Assembly: GCA_031270395.1 (NCBI GenBank)
Contig: JAISXU010000026.1
Location: forward strand, 1-62,257
Direction: 5' to 3'
DNA length: 62,257 nt
Source: Oscillospiraceae bacterium
GTDB lineage: Bacteria > Bacillota > Clostridia > Oscillospirales > Oscillospiraceae
Each line of letters starts with the position of its first letter. Position 1 is the first letter of the stretch. Of this stretch, positions 52,990 to 61,766 are shown piece after piece. The notes under the pieces are model-generated. The model ran no database searches and was not told the origin of the DNA. It was given only the letters and a program-made list of their open reading frames with translations. The translations under genes were made by a program, and so were the position numbers.

Positions 52990-53775
52990 ATGACGGGGAT
53001 GTTTGCCGGTAAAAAGAAGTTCATATTCGACATAGACGGCACAATAGCGCTGGGGCCCGTACTCATAGACGGCGCAAAGGAATTTATCGAGCGTCTTGAG
53101 CGCGACGGGCGCGAGATTTTTATTCTTACGAACAACACCTCCAAGACGCCGCGCATGTGCTCCGAGCAGCTTCGCTCCTACGGGCTGGACGCCGACAAAA
53201 TACGGATTATTACGCCGCTTGACGCCTGCGTCCGTTACTTTGTCTCAAAGGGCTACGAGAGAGTCTACTGGGCCGCCGTGCCGGAGGTAAGCGAATATCT
53301 GACACAGCGCGGTCTGCGCTTTGACCGCGAGCGTCCGCAGGCCATATTGCTCGCGTTCGACAAGACGGTGACGTATGAGAAATTCCAGACGATAACTCGG
53401 CTTATTCACGAGGGTACGCCATACTACGCGACGCATATAGACATAGTGTGTCCGACGGAGCTCGGATACCCCATCCCCGACGTGGGCAGCTTTATCGAGC
53501 TCTTGCGACTCACGACCGGCCAGACGCCGTTGGCGACATTTGGCAAGCCTAACCCATCGATACTGACGGAGACCGTGGCGAGTGACGGCAGCTTTGACGA
53601 CATTGTGATATTCGGCGACAGATTATATACCGACATTAAGCTCGCGGAGAACTGCGGAGCGCTCTCCGTGCTCGTGTTCTCCGGGGAGACTACGAGGGAG
53701 ATGTACGAGGCGTCCGACATCAAAGCGGGCGTCACGGTGGACACAATAGCCGACCTGCTCGCAGAAACCCTTTAG
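52990..53775 (+). CDS. HAD-IIA family phosphatase (NagD-like)
   Basis: 261 residues. FDIDGTIA (nucleophile Asp near residue 14), ILTNNTSKTP, GKPNPSIL (Lys) and IFGDRLYTDIKLAENCG are the four HAD motifs; the large C2A cap between residues about 75 and 180 identifies subclass IIA. Members dephosphorylate small phosphates such as glycerol phosphate, 2-phosphoglycolate or nitrophenyl phosphate. With the dehydrogenase upstream, a glycerol-phosphate phosphatase role is plausible but not shown. A family A repeat with module B follows. Confidence 0.88.
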   Translation: MTGMFAGKKKFIFDIDGTIALGPVLIDGAKEFIERLERDGREIFILTNNTSKTPRMCSEQLRSYGLDADKIRIITPLDACVRYFVSKGYERVYWAAVPEVSEYLTQRGLRFDRERPQAILLAFDKTVTYEKFQTITRLIHEGTPYYATHIDIVCPTELGYPIPDVGSFIELLRLTTGQTPLATFGKPNPSILTETVASDGSFDDIVIFGDRLYTDIKLAENCGALSVLVFSGETTREMYEASDIKAGVTVDTIADLLAETL

Positions 53776-53856
53776 TTGTAAAAATTCGCGCGTCAATGCC
53801 AAAGGGCGTTATTTCCGGCGCCCCAATTACGGAGCCGCTGCAAACGGGGCTCAGTG

Positions 53857-54191
53857 TTAATTCGCGCGATATGTCGTGCCGAATTAATAGCGCGCAAGTT
53901 TTCGGCGTTAGCCAAAACGCAACCCAATGAAATGGTTGCGTTTTGGAGAGGACGAACCGCGTAGCGAGCGAGCTTTCGGCTTACGCGTCCCCTCGTCCAA
54001 AACCGAAACGAAGCCGGGGCGGAGTGGGTTCGTTTCGGAGAGGACGAACGACGGAGCGGGCGAGGAGCGGAGTATACGACGCTCCGAGCTTAGCGCAGTC
54101 CGTGAGGACGACGCGGCGAGAAACATGCGCATTTGAGCGAGAAAAGTCCCGAGCGGCTTTGCCGTAAGGATAAGACTTTTCGAGCGGATTA
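53857..54191 (+). repeat. Family A repeat expanded by module B, copy A4
   Basis: First hairpin TTAATTCGCGCGATATG/partner; the middle hairpin arms (GCGCAAGTTTTC ... GAGAAACATGCGC) enclose about 200 bp of module B units (AAAACGCAACCC hairpin, GAGAGGACGAAC twice, CGAAGCCGGGGCGG, GCTCCGAGCTTAGCGC); then AAAAGTC...GACTTTT and TCGAGCGGATTA. Its last three bases form the stop codon of the minus-strand MBOAT gene. It lies between two convergent genes. Confidence 0.85.
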
Positions 54192-55694
54192 GTAGTTAGC
54201 GTAGATGAAGCCCGACGCTATGTAACCCTCGCGGTAGAGCCCGCAGTAGACTATGAGCGCCAGCACGAGCACGAGCGCCGCATACTGCGCGAGTCCGCGC
54301 GAGCCGCGGAGAACGTCCTCCGGCGAACGTCCGCTCCCCGCGCCGCGTTCCGCCACTATATCGCGGCATAGCAGCAGCGCCGTCGATACGCCGAGCAAAA
54401 TATACTCGCGCGCGCCGAGACCGAGCGCCATCAGCGTACCGTCCCACAGCTCGCCCGGCCTCGGCTGCAGCACGGTGCGCCGCAGCATTCCAACCGCCGC
54501 CATAAACGACCCGGCGCGGGCGAAATACCGCAGAAATGTCAAGAGCGCGAGCGTACGCAGTATCGCGAATACCGATCCGACGCCCGGCTTCGCGCCGTCG
54601 AGTCCCGTCCGCTTTCGCAGCCGCGCGTAAAGCGGTTCGCAATACAGCGACAGCGTTATGATCCCGCCGTTGAGCAGCCCGAACGCGAGCGAGCGCCACG
54701 ACGCGCCGTGCCATATGCTCATAACGACGTACACGGCAAACGTCGCGATACCGGCCGGAACGAGCTTGCCTAAGCTCATTCCGAGCGCGCGCCGCGCGAG
54801 CGAGCCGATTTTGCCCATCGGCTTTGAGATCGCTATCGGGTAAAACAGATAATCCTTCAGCCACAGTCCGAGCGTTATATGCCATCTGCGCCAAAAATCC
54901 GCCAGCGAGCGGGCGAAAAAGGGATTGTTGAAATTCTCCGGCAGCTTGACGCCGACGAGCTCCGCTATGCCCAGCGCCACATTTATCCCGCCCGCGAAAT
55001 CCGCGTAGATCTGAACGCTGTACAGCAGGGCCGCGGCCGCTATGACCGCGCCCCCGTACGCCTCGTAGTCGCCGAACACCGTACCTACGGGTATCGCGGC
55101 GACGTCCGCGATCGCCAGCTTCATAAAATAACCCCATATGATGCGCCCAACGCCGCGCCGCGCGCGCTCAAAATCCCACCCGGCGCCCGACAGCAGACTG
55201 TCGGCTATCTCGCCGTGGCGCGAGATAGGTCCTTGAATGAGCTGCGGAAAAAACGAGACGAACAGCGTGAATTTCAGCGGATCGCGCTCAGGGACGGCCT
55301 TACCCTTATAGACGTCGATCAGATACCCCGCCGACTGGAACGTATAGAACGATATGCCGGGGATCAGTATGAGCCCGACATCCGGCAGCAGCTTTCCGCC
55401 GTACTTGAACAACACAAGCAGACCAAAATTGACCGTCAGGCAGAGTGCAAGCGGCGCCCGCCGCAACGCGCGCGGCGCATTGTCCGCGCGCAGCCGCCCC
55501 GCCCACAGCCCGCACAGCCACACCGACAGCGCCGTGAAGGTTATCACGCCGAGCGCGTACAGTCCGCCGGCAAGCCAATAGAACACATAGCTCGCCGCCA
55601 GCAGCACGTGCCGGCGAAGGCTGCGCGGCGCGGCGAAATAACATATCAGCGCGGCGGTCAGGAATATCAGGAATTTTGCCGATGTGAAGCTCAA
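54189..55694 (-). CDS. dltB: MBOAT-family O-acyltransferase (DltB-like)
   Basis: 501 residues with about eleven membrane helices. The MBOAT landmarks are present: GISFYTFQSAGYLIDVYKG, FFPQLIQGPISR, the DFWRRWHITLGLWLKDYLFYP segment and the catalytic His in MSIWHGASWR near residue 315. Paired with a carrier protein and an adenylating ligase, it fits DltB, which passes an acyl group from the carrier across the membrane to teichoic acid or another polymer. ATG overlaps the carrier gene by 4 bp. No DltD gene follows; the repeat A4 ends the operon. Confidence 0.88.
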   Translation of the reverse strand: MSFTSAKFLIFLTAALICYFAAPRSLRRHVLLAASYVFYWLAGGLYALGVITFTALSVWLCGLWAGRLRADNAPRALRRAPLALCLTVNFGLLVLFKYGGKLLPDVGLILIPGISFYTFQSAGYLIDVYKGKAVPERDPLKFTLFVSFFPQLIQGPISRHGEIADSLLSGAGWDFERARRGVGRIIWGYFMKLAIADVAAIPVGTVFGDYEAYGGAVIAAAALLYSVQIYADFAGGINVALGIAELVGVKLPENFNNPFFARSLADFWRRWHITLGLWLKDYLFYPIAISKPMGKIGSLARRALGMSLGKLVPAGIATFAVYVVMSIWHGASWRSLAFGLLNGGIITLSLYCEPLYARLRKRTGLDGAKPGVGSVFAILRTLALLTFLRYFARAGSFMAAVGMLRRTVLQPRPGELWDGTLMALGLGAREYILLGVSTALLLCRDIVAERGAGSGRSPEDVLRGSRGLAQYAALVLVLALIVYCGLYREGYIASGFIYANY

Positions 55695-55921
55695 AGCTCG
55701 GCACCGAGCCTCTGCAGCAGTCCCGCGATCGCGCCTGCTGAATTAAAATTCTCCGCTTCGATATACTCAAGATCCACATCTACGCCGTACGCCTCGGATA
55801 TTTCCTGAATAAGCGTGATGATGTCGAAGGAGTCGAGTATACCTCCGTCGACGAGCGCGGTCGCGCTGAGGAAATCCACCTCCGGGTGCAGTGAGTTTAG
55901 AATTTGCATCAATCTCTTCAT
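55691..55921 (-). CDS. dltC: DltC-like carrier protein
   Basis: 76 residues from the ATG at 55921; the phosphopantetheine Ser lies in GGILDSFDIITLIQ near residue 31. DltC proteins carry D-alanine as a thioester for wall polymer esterification. The start follows a family D element by 4 nt; an in-frame ATG inside its hairpin (55933) would add four residues. Stop overlaps dltB. Distinct from acpP at 44302-44520. Confidence 0.88.
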   Translation of the reverse strand: MKRLMQILNSLHPEVDFLSATALVDGGILDSFDIITLIQEISEAYGVDVDLEYIEAENFNSAGAIAGLLQRLGAEL

Positions 55922-55925
55922 AATT

Positions 55926-56061
55926 ATGACCATGCCTTCCGTTTCACTTCAGGCACAAAACGATCATGAAAAGGCATGGTCATAATGCGCCAGTTTTGCG
56001 GTTGCCCGTCCCGGCGAGCAAAACGCGATTTTAATGATAAGGTTGAACTTGTTTCAACCTT
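55926..56061 (-). repeat. Family D intercistronic element, copy D3 (GNAT-dltC)
   Basis: Full-length copy. H1 (AAGGTTGAA at 56039-56047 and TTCAACCTT at 56053-56061) overlaps the stop codon of the GNAT gene, H2 lies at about 55993-56024, and H3 (ATGACCATGCCTT at 55926-55938, complement 55971-55983) ends 4 nt before the dltC start. In the H3 stem one pair is changed from copies D1 and D2 (TTTC to TTCC side), shortening the perfect stem to 13 bp. Confidence 0.9.
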
Positions 56062-56797
56062 ACGACGACTCCTTAACAAAAGTCCACCCTTCGGCGAGCG
56101 TGCCGTCGGGAACAAAACCCAGCTTGCCGTACAGCGCGACGGCCGGGGCGTTATCGGCGTCCACCCACGCGCGTATGACTCCGGCGTCCTGCCGGAGAGC
56201 GCTGTACGCGCCGTACAGCCGCGCGGCTATGCCGCGTCTGCGGCGGTCCGGACGCACCGCGATGAATCGCGGACTCCCGGCGTGGAGTATACCGGCGGCC
56301 GACCCGTCGCCGTCCCGAACGGCGAGAAGTCTCCCATACGCGTCCGGAAGCGGCAGGTCGGCGGTAAGTATGTCAAAGCTCTCCAGAAACAGCGCGTGCG
56401 CCTCCTCGGGCGACGCGTCGGCGACGCCGTCCATAGACGGCTCGACGTTCAGCGTCCGCGCCGTCATGCGTATGCGCTCCACGGCGTGCCCGAACCCCCG
56501 CTCCGCAAGCCAGCGCGCCGCCGTATCATCGGGAGAGCCGCGGCGTACGATAAACGCCGTGAGCGGCGACGCCGCCGGGGGCAGCGTCACGGACATGTCC
56601 GTGACGCTGAAAAACAGCTTGAAATACCCCTCCCGCCGCTCAAACAGAAACAGCGCGCCCGGCTGCCTGTACGCGAACAGATTGCCGCGCGCTATTATAC
56701 GCCGCGCACCGGACGGCAGTAAGTAGTTGTTTGTCACGGCGCGGGAGAGCCCGGACGCGAGCGATCTGTACTCCTCGAAATCAGCGATCCTGATCAT
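56060..56797 (-). CDS. GNAT-family N-acetyltransferase-like protein
   Basis: 245 residues. The C-terminal half has the acetyl-CoA binding motif A as FIAVRPDRRRRGIAARLY (about 175-192) and motif B as AWVDADNAPAVALYGKLGFVPDG. The N-terminal half (about 1-115) has a second, degenerate GNAT-like fold. It starts inside the ligase gene (17-bp overlap) and precedes dltC, so it belongs to the Dlt-like operon, where an acetyltransferase is not a standard member. It might modify the amino acid or the polymer; substrate unknown. Confidence 0.8.
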   Translation of the reverse strand: MIRIADFEEYRSLASGLSRAVTNNYLLPSGARRIIARGNLFAYRQPGALFLFERREGYFKLFFSVTDMSVTLPPAASPLTAFIVRRGSPDDTAARWLAERGFGHAVERIRMTARTLNVEPSMDGVADASPEEAHALFLESFDILTADLPLPDAYGRLLAVRDGDGSAAGILHAGSPRFIAVRPDRRRRGIAARLYGAYSALRQDAGVIRAWVDADNAPAVALYGKLGFVPDGTLAEGWTFVKESS

Positions 56798-58253
56798 AAA
56801 ACTCCCTCATAAGGCGCAGACGGTCGATCTTTCCGTTCGGCAGCTCGGGCATTTTATCGGCTCTGATTATCGCGTTCGGACACATGTACCGCGGCAGACG
56901 CCCCGACAGCGCGCGGGATACTCCGTCCTGCTCCGCCGCGCCCTGATAAAACAGCACGATCCGCTCGCGGTCGCGGTCATACGCGGCCGCGCTGAGCTCG
57001 ACGCCCTCAAGAGCGTCCGCGGCGGCCTCAAGCTCACCGAGCTCGACGCGCGCGCCCATGTGCTTGATCTGGTTGTCGGCGCGTCCTATGTAAACAAGCT
57101 CTCCGCGGCCGTTGAGCCGCGCGATGTCGCCGGTGCGGTATACGACGTCCCTGTAATGTGTGTTTAGCGGGTTCTGCACAAACGAGCGCTCCGTCGCGTC
57201 CGGGCGTCCGTAATACCCCAGACCGACGCGCGCCCCGCGCACGACAATTTCCCCGCTCTCACCGTCGGCAGCCGGCTTGTCCGATCCGTCCAGCAGCATG
57301 AGCTCAGTGCCGCGGCAGGCGCGGCCGACGGGGATGCTCTCGCCGTCGCCGAATTCCCGCACGACCTCGTAATACGAGCAGCAGACGGTGGTCTCCGTCG
57401 GGCCGTACAGATTGACAAAGCGGGCCTCCGGCAGAGCCGCGCGCCATATATTCAGGTGTCGGCCGGTCATATTCTCCCCGCCGAACATCACAGTTTTCAG
57501 CTCGGGAGGGACGTATTTTGAGAAAACGCCGGAGTTTGCCATGAGCTTTACGGCGGCTGTCGCCCACATTATCGTGTTGACGTCCCTTTCGCCGAGATAG
57601 CGCATCACCTTCAGCGGCGATATGAACATCTTTTTCGGAACGATATGCGACGTTCCGCCGAGCTTGACGGCGCAGTATGTGTCCACGACGGACGCGTCAA
57701 AATAGAAAGGAGACTGATTGGCGAACACCGTATTCGCGTCGAAACCGAACTCTCCGCACAGCCATTCCGTCAGCTCTATGACGGCTGCGTGGGAAATGAG
57801 CGCCGCCTTCGGCTCGCCCGTCGAGCCGGACGTAAAAATCGCGTACGCGGGATCGACGCCGAGCGCGCGGGAGCTTATTTCCTCCAGCAGCGCGTCGTCC
57901 GGCGTCCCGCCCGACAGCTCCGCGAACATCCCGCCGTCAACCGTGAGAGCCGGCCGCAGCGCCGCGAGACGCGTTTCCTGATGCTCGGCGGGCGAGTCGC
58001 CGTCAAGCGGAACATAGAAGCATCCCGCGTACAGTATTCCGAAAAACGCGGCGACGTCCGAAACCGTATGGCGCGACAGCACCGCCACAGGCAGCCGCGT
58101 CCGTCCCGTGCGCCTCGCCACCGCCGTCCCGAACGCGCGCGCCCGGATACGCAACTCGGCAAAGGTCACGCTCCCGTTCTCGTCGGTGAACGCAGTCTTG
58201 TCCGGGAACCGGGCCGCCGAACGCTCCAGATAATCCGTCAGGCTGATTGTCAA
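56781..58253 (-). CDS. dltA: DltA-like amino-acid adenylating ligase
   Basis: 490 residues of the ANL superfamily. AMP-binding core IFTSGSTGEPKAALISH (near 150), YGPTETTVCCSYYEV, RTGDIARLNGRGELVYIGRADNQIKHMGARVELGELE and the C-terminal PNGKIDR lysine are all present. DltA charges the DltC carrier with D-alanine; the downstream carrier and MBOAT genes support that role, although specificity for another amino acid cannot be excluded. TTG start at 58253. Two family A copies lie upstream in opposite orientation. Confidence 0.85.
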   Translation of the reverse strand: MTISLTDYLERSAARFPDKTAFTDENGSVTFAELRIRARAFGTAVARRTGRTRLPVAVLSRHTVSDVAAFFGILYAGCFYVPLDGDSPAEHQETRLAALRPALTVDGGMFAELSGGTPDDALLEEISSRALGVDPAYAIFTSGSTGEPKAALISHAAVIELTEWLCGEFGFDANTVFANQSPFYFDASVVDTYCAVKLGGTSHIVPKKMFISPLKVMRYLGERDVNTIMWATAAVKLMANSGVFSKYVPPELKTVMFGGENMTGRHLNIWRAALPEARFVNLYGPTETTVCCSYYEVVREFGDGESIPVGRACRGTELMLLDGSDKPAADGESGEIVVRGARVGLGYYGRPDATERSFVQNPLNTHYRDVVYRTGDIARLNGRGELVYIGRADNQIKHMGARVELGELEAAADALEGVELSAAAYDRDRERIVLFYQGAAEQDGVSRALSGRLPRYMCPNAIIRADKMPELPNGKIDRLRLMREFYDQDR

Positions 58254-58329
58254 CTAAATTCCGCCCCCAGTTTTATTCGGCACGATCACACTCCGCCGCA
58301 AGCCGTTTTTTGAGCAATTTCGCGCGTGT

Positions 58330-58470
58330 ATTAATTCGCACGATATGTCGTGCCGAATTAATATCGCGCAAATGTATCGGTTGCCGCCAGAGGCGGCGAG
58401 AAACATGCGCTTATGAGCGAGAAAAGTCCCGAGCGGCTTTGCCGTAAGGATAAGACTTTTCGAGCGGATT
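58330..58470 (+). repeat. Family A triple-hairpin repeat, copy A5 (complete)
   Basis: Palindrome TTAATTCGCACGATATG/partner, ATGTATC hairpin with GCCGCC-AGA-GGCGGC apex, AAAAGTC...GACTTTT, ending TCGAGCGGATT. Directly followed by copy A6. Lies between yraN and the Dlt-like operon, both on the other strand. Confidence 0.88.
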
Positions 58471-58580
58471 GTATATCGCGCAAATGTTTCGGTTGCCGCC
58501 AAAGGCGGCGAGAAACATGCGCTTTTGAGCGAGAAAAGTCCCGAGCGGCTTTGCCGTAAGGATAAGACTTTTCGAGCGGA
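58471..58580 (+). repeat. Family A repeat, copy A6 (lacks first hairpin)
   Basis: Tandem partial copy right after A5: starts at TATCGCGCAAATG, has the ATGTTTC hairpin with GCCGCC-AAA-GGCGGC apex and the AAAAGTC...GACTTTT hairpin, but not the first palindrome. The apical loop triplet differs among copies (ATA, AGA, AAA, TAG) while both stem arms are kept. The 58254-58660 gap holds no gene. Confidence 0.88.
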
Positions 58581-58660
58581 GTAATATTTTATCAATAGCG
58601 CGGGGAAATTGCAAGGGGGGCGGCCTTAGGTTCAAAACAGCCTCTGTTCGGTTCAAAGCA

Positions 58661-59065
58661 TTACGCAAACGCGTTTTCAATGTGGTTTATGCGTGGCGGC
58701 GGGGCGCCGGCGCCGTCGCGCGCGTACACCTCCACGACATCGAAGCGCGGCTGCAGCGCCGTCTCGTGCGACGCGAGCCATATCATCGCCGTCGCCCTGA
58801 GCTTTTGCTGCTTGCTGCGCCCGACAAACTCGCGGGCCTGCGCGAACGCGTCGCTCTTGCGCAGCTTGACCTCGACGAACACTATGTACCGACCATCCCG
58901 CATGATGAGATCGATCTCGCCGTAGCGCGTGCGGTACCCACGGCAGACCGGGACGTACCCGCGCCGCGTCAGATACTCCAGCGCGAGAGACTCGCCCATA
59001 TCGCCGCGCGACTTGGCGCCGGACGGCTTTTCGCGTCCGGCGCCGGGCGCGCCGTTTTCGCTCAT
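58661..59065 (-). CDS. yraN: UPF0102 family protein YraN (endonuclease-fold)
   Basis: 134 residues. GESLALEYLTRRGY near residue 25 and the nuclease-like RYGEIDLIMRDGRYIVFVEVKLR (Asp, Glu-x-Lys near 50-73) define the family. Biochemical role is not firmly established; the fold is that of Holliday-junction-resolvase/restriction-type nucleases. ATG behind AGGGAGG. Follows rnhB in the conserved Bacillota order. Confidence 0.92.
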   Translation of the reverse strand: MSENGAPGAGREKPSGAKSRGDMGESLALEYLTRRGYVPVCRGYRTRYGEIDLIMRDGRYIVFVEVKLRKSDAFAQAREFVGRSKQQKLRATAMIWLASHETALQPRFDVVEVYARDGAGAPPPRINHIENAFA

Positions 59066-59081
59066 GCGACGGCCTCCCTTA

Positions 59082-59690
59082 TCAATTCAATTCGAGTGAC
59101 AGCTTTCGCAGGAACAGCTTGCGGTGCTCAGGCGTGGGGCCGTACTCGCGGAGCGCCGCGCAGTGCTGTTTTGTCCCGTAGCCCTTGTGCCGCGCGAAGC
59201 CGTATTGCGGGTACGCGGCGTCAAGCCGCTCCATATACGCGTCACGGCTGACCTTTGCCAGTATGGAAGCCGCCGCTATACACGTCTCTTTTCCGTCGCC
59301 GCCAACGACGCACACGTGCGGAAAATTGACGCCCCCGGCGCGGTTGCCGTCGATGATTGCGAGCTCCGGCAGGACCGAAAGGCCGAATATCGCCCTGCTC
59401 ATCGCCAGATATGTGGCGCCCAGAATATTAAGGCTCGCAATTTCGTCAACGCTCGCGGACGCGACGCTGTATGCCGCCGCCACACGGGTTATCTCCCCGA
59501 ACAGGCGCTCACGCGTCCGCGGAGGCAGCTTTTTCGAGTCGTCGAGCCCGTCGATCGCGATATCCCGGGGCAGTATGACGGCGGCGGCGTAAACGGGCCC
59601 GACCAGGGGGCCTCTGCCCGCCTCGTCGACGCCGCATATGACGCGCCAGCCGTCGCCGCGCAGGGAGCGCTCAACCTCACCGGTTTCCAT
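59082..59690 (-). CDS. rnhB: Ribonuclease HII
   Basis: 202 residues. Removes RNA from RNA-DNA hybrids and single ribonucleotides from DNA. Catalytic [14 protein letters not shown] (Asp and Glu near 20-21), the DSKKL segment near 52, and [11 protein letters not shown] with its acidic neighbours are present. ATG at 59690 overlaps rbgA by 14 bp. Confidence 0.96.
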   Translation of the reverse strand: METGEVERSLRGDGWRVICGVDEAGRGPLVGPVYAAAVILPRDIAIDGLDDSKKLPPRTRERLFGEITRVAAAYSVASASVDEIASLNILGATYLAMSRAIFGLSVLPELAIIDGNRAGGVNFPHVCVVGGDGKETCIAAASILAKVSRDAYMERLDAAYPQYGFARHKGYGTKQHCAALREYGPTPEHRKLFLRKLSLELN

Positions 59691-60552
59691 CGCCGCCGCC
59701 GCTCTCCGGAGGGGCGTCGAGCGTGACGCGCCCCAGCTTGCCTGCCCTGAATTCGTCGAGCAGTATCGCCGCAGCCCTGCCCGTGTCGTACCTCCCGCCC
59801 GGCAGCAGGAAGCCGCGTCCCGCGGCCGCTTTGCCGAGCATTTCAAAACCATCGGCGGCGGCGCCGAGTTCCATTCTGCAACGCTCGGCGAGCCGTTCGG
59901 GGCACGTATCGCGCAGGCGCAGCATGAGCGACGCGCCAAGCTCCTCAATATCCATTGTCTCGTCCCTGACGGCGCCGGTAAACGCCAGATTCTCACCCAC
60001 CGTCCTGCTCCCGAATTTTGGCCAGAGTACGCCGGGCGTATCCATCAATTCGAGGGCATTGTCGATCCTGATCCACTGCCTTCCGCGCGTGACGCCCGGC
60101 CTGTCGGACACCGTAGCCGCCCGCCTTTTTGCCAGAGCGTTGATAAACGCGGATTTACCGACGTTAGGTATACCCACAACCATGACGCGCAAACCGCGTC
60201 CCGCCTGGCCCTTCGCCCTATATGAGGCGAGCTTGTCCGCGAGCAGCGACCGCACCGCCGGCGGAAGCTGTCCGACGCCTTTACCGCTCCGGCAGTCCGT
60301 CTCTATAACGCGCTCGCCCGACGCCCTGTAATACGCGCTCCATTTCGCCGTGTCCCCGGGGTCGGCTTGATCTATTCTGTTCAACACCAAAATGCGCGGC
60401 TTCCCGCCCAGAAGTCCGGGAAGGTCCGGATTTCTGCTTGACGAGGGAAGACGCGCGTCAACGAGCTCGCACACGGCGTCCACCTGACGGATATCCTCCG
60501 CGATTGCGCGCCGTGCTTTCGTCATGTGGCCGGGAAACCACTGTATATCCAT
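59677..60552 (-). CDS. rbgA: Ribosome biogenesis GTPase RbgA (YlqF)
   Basis: 291 residues; circularly permuted GTPase that matures the 50S subunit. [15 protein letters not shown] opens the protein; the G4 motif NRID precedes G1 [12 protein letters not shown] (near 122) and G3 DTPG (near 165), the order typical of the family. The C-terminal ANTAR-like helical domain (about 200-275) is present. 8 bp after lepB. Confidence 0.96.
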   Translation of the reverse strand: MDIQWFPGHMTKARRAIAEDIRQVDAVCELVDARLPSSSRNPDLPGLLGGKPRILVLNRIDQADPGDTAKWSAYYRASGERVIETDCRSGKGVGQLPPAVRSLLADKLASYRAKGQAGRGLRVMVVGIPNVGKSAFINALAKRRAATVSDRPGVTRGRQWIRIDNALELMDTPGVLWPKFGSRTVGENLAFTGAVRDETMDIEELGASLMLRLRDTCPERLAERCRMELGAAADGFEMLGKAAAGRGFLLPGGRYDTGRAAAILLDEFRAGKLGRVTLDAPPESGGGDGNR

Positions 60553-60560
60553 AACCGCCG

Positions 60561-61184
60561 CTATCCGTCGCCGTAGACCGAGCCGACGCGCGACCAGTCG
60601 CGCAGTCCGAATTCATTTTTACCCGGCATGATCACAAGGAGCACCTTTCCCAGCACATTGCGGACATCGACGAACCCAATGCTGTCGCTGCGGCTGTCGA
60701 GCGATTTGTTTCTGTTGTCGCCGAGCACGAATATATGTCCCTCCGGCACGGTGACCGGCCCCCTGAAATTGAGCTCGTTATGCGTCGGCTCGTTGATATA
60801 GTCCTCGTCGAGGACGACGCCGTTTACCGTCACCTCGCCGAGCTCAAAGTCTATGTCCACGGTATCCCCGCCGACTGCGATAACGCGCTTGACAAGCGGC
60901 TTGTCGTCGTACGTTTTTGTCTTGATGATTACGATGTCGCCCCTGTCGGGCTTGTAGAACAGACTCCACATGATAACCCTGTCCTTGTCATGAAGCGTCT
61001 GAAGCATCGACGTGCCGTCTACGCCTATCGTGCGGCCTATGAATACAAAAATGAGTATGCCGAACACGACCGCCGTAACGACGCATTGCAGCCAATCGTA
61101 CAGGTCCATGCGCGTTCCGGCATCCGGGCTCTGTTCGTCAGCGGACGGAGGCGGGCCGTTCGGGATAACGCCGTTTTCGTCCAA
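60561..61184 (-). CDS. lepB: Signal peptidase I
   Basis: 207 residues with one N-terminal membrane helix (about residues 32-52). Catalytic Ser in GVDGTSMLQTL (near 58) and Lys in PLVKRVIAVGGD (near 100), plus GDNRNKSLDSR, form boxes B to E of the S26 family. An unusually acidic, Pro-rich 25-residue cytoplasmic N-terminus precedes the helix. TTG start at 61184 with GAGAGG 9-10 nt upstream, 4 bp after the rplS stop. Confidence 0.94.
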   Translation of the reverse strand: MDENGVIPNGPPPSADEQSPDAGTRMDLYDWLQCVVTAVVFGILIFVFIGRTIGVDGTSMLQTLHDKDRVIMWSLFYKPDRGDIVIIKTKTYDDKPLVKRVIAVGGDTVDIDFELGEVTVNGVVLDEDYINEPTHNELNFRGPVTVPEGHIFVLGDNRNKSLDSRSDSIGFVDVRNVLGKVLLVIMPGKNEFGLRDWSRVGSVYGDG

Positions 61185-61188
61185 AGGA

Positions 61189-61530
61189 TCAGATCCTCTC
61201 TCTGACCTTTGCGCGCTTGCCGACTCTGCCGCGCAGATAGTACAGCTTCGCGCGGCGCACGCGGCCGCGGCGCACCGTATCGACCGACACGATTGACGGC
61301 GAATTCAGCGGAAACACCTTTTCGCAGCCGACGTTATAGGATATGCGGCGCACGGTGAACGTCTCATTAACGCCGCCGTGATTCTTGGCTATTACTGTAC
61401 CCTCAAACGCCTGATTTCTCTCCCTGTTCCCCTCTTTGACGCGTACCGTGACACGGACAGTGTCCCCGACGCTCACAGACGGGCGGTTTTCCTTGATATA
61501 CTGCTCGCTTAACGCTTTTACCAGATCCAA
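61189..61530 (-). CDS. rplS: 50S ribosomal protein L19
   Basis: 113 residues, normal length. GDTVRVTVRVKEGNRERNQAFEG, RRISYNVGCEKVFPL and VRRAKLYYLRGRVGKRAKV are typical. The start is the TTG at 61530, behind GGAGAG; the open frame further upstream is leader sequence. First gene of the rplS-lepB-rbgA-rnhB-yraN operon. Confidence 0.96.
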   Translation of the reverse strand: MDLVKALSEQYIKENRPSVSVGDTVRVTVRVKEGNRERNQAFEGTVIAKNHGGVNETFTVRRISYNVGCEKVFPLNSPSIVSVDTVRRGRVRRAKLYYLRGRVGKRAKVRERI

Positions 61531-61621
61531 AATATTCTCTCCTCTCACATGACGGACGTTCGTGCCGCAATAAAGCGCGCGCTCGGCGCTTGTGACCGGC
61601 AGAGGACCGCCCCGCCCGAGT

Positions 61622-61650
61622 ATAATACCACATGTCGCGCGACTGCGCAA
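61622..61650 (-). promoter_or_regulatory. Promoter of the rplS operon
   Basis: On the minus strand TTGCGC (61645-61650), 17 bp, TATTAT (61622-61627), about 90 bp before the rplS start. The leader between could hold an autoregulatory structure, but no known L19 leader was recognised. Confidence 0.7.
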
Positions 61651-61680
61651 CACTTAATTTTAAATCATTTCGTTTCAATT

Positions 61681-61766
61681 CGTTTGTTACGCCTCAAGCC
61701 GTAACAAACGAGAAACAGAAGACGCGGATATGGATTCATCACTCCATTTCCGCGTCTTCCGTCTGT
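61681..61766. terminator. Two adjacent hairpins at the end of the small protein gene
   Basis: 61681-61710: CGTTTGTTAC and complement, 10-nt loop, same as a hairpin at 50061-50089. 61716-61766: ACAGAAGACGCGGA pairs with TCCGCGTCTTCCGTCTGT with small interruptions. They overlap the 3' end of the small gene and stand before the rplS promoter, so they may end its transcript. Confidence 0.5.
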
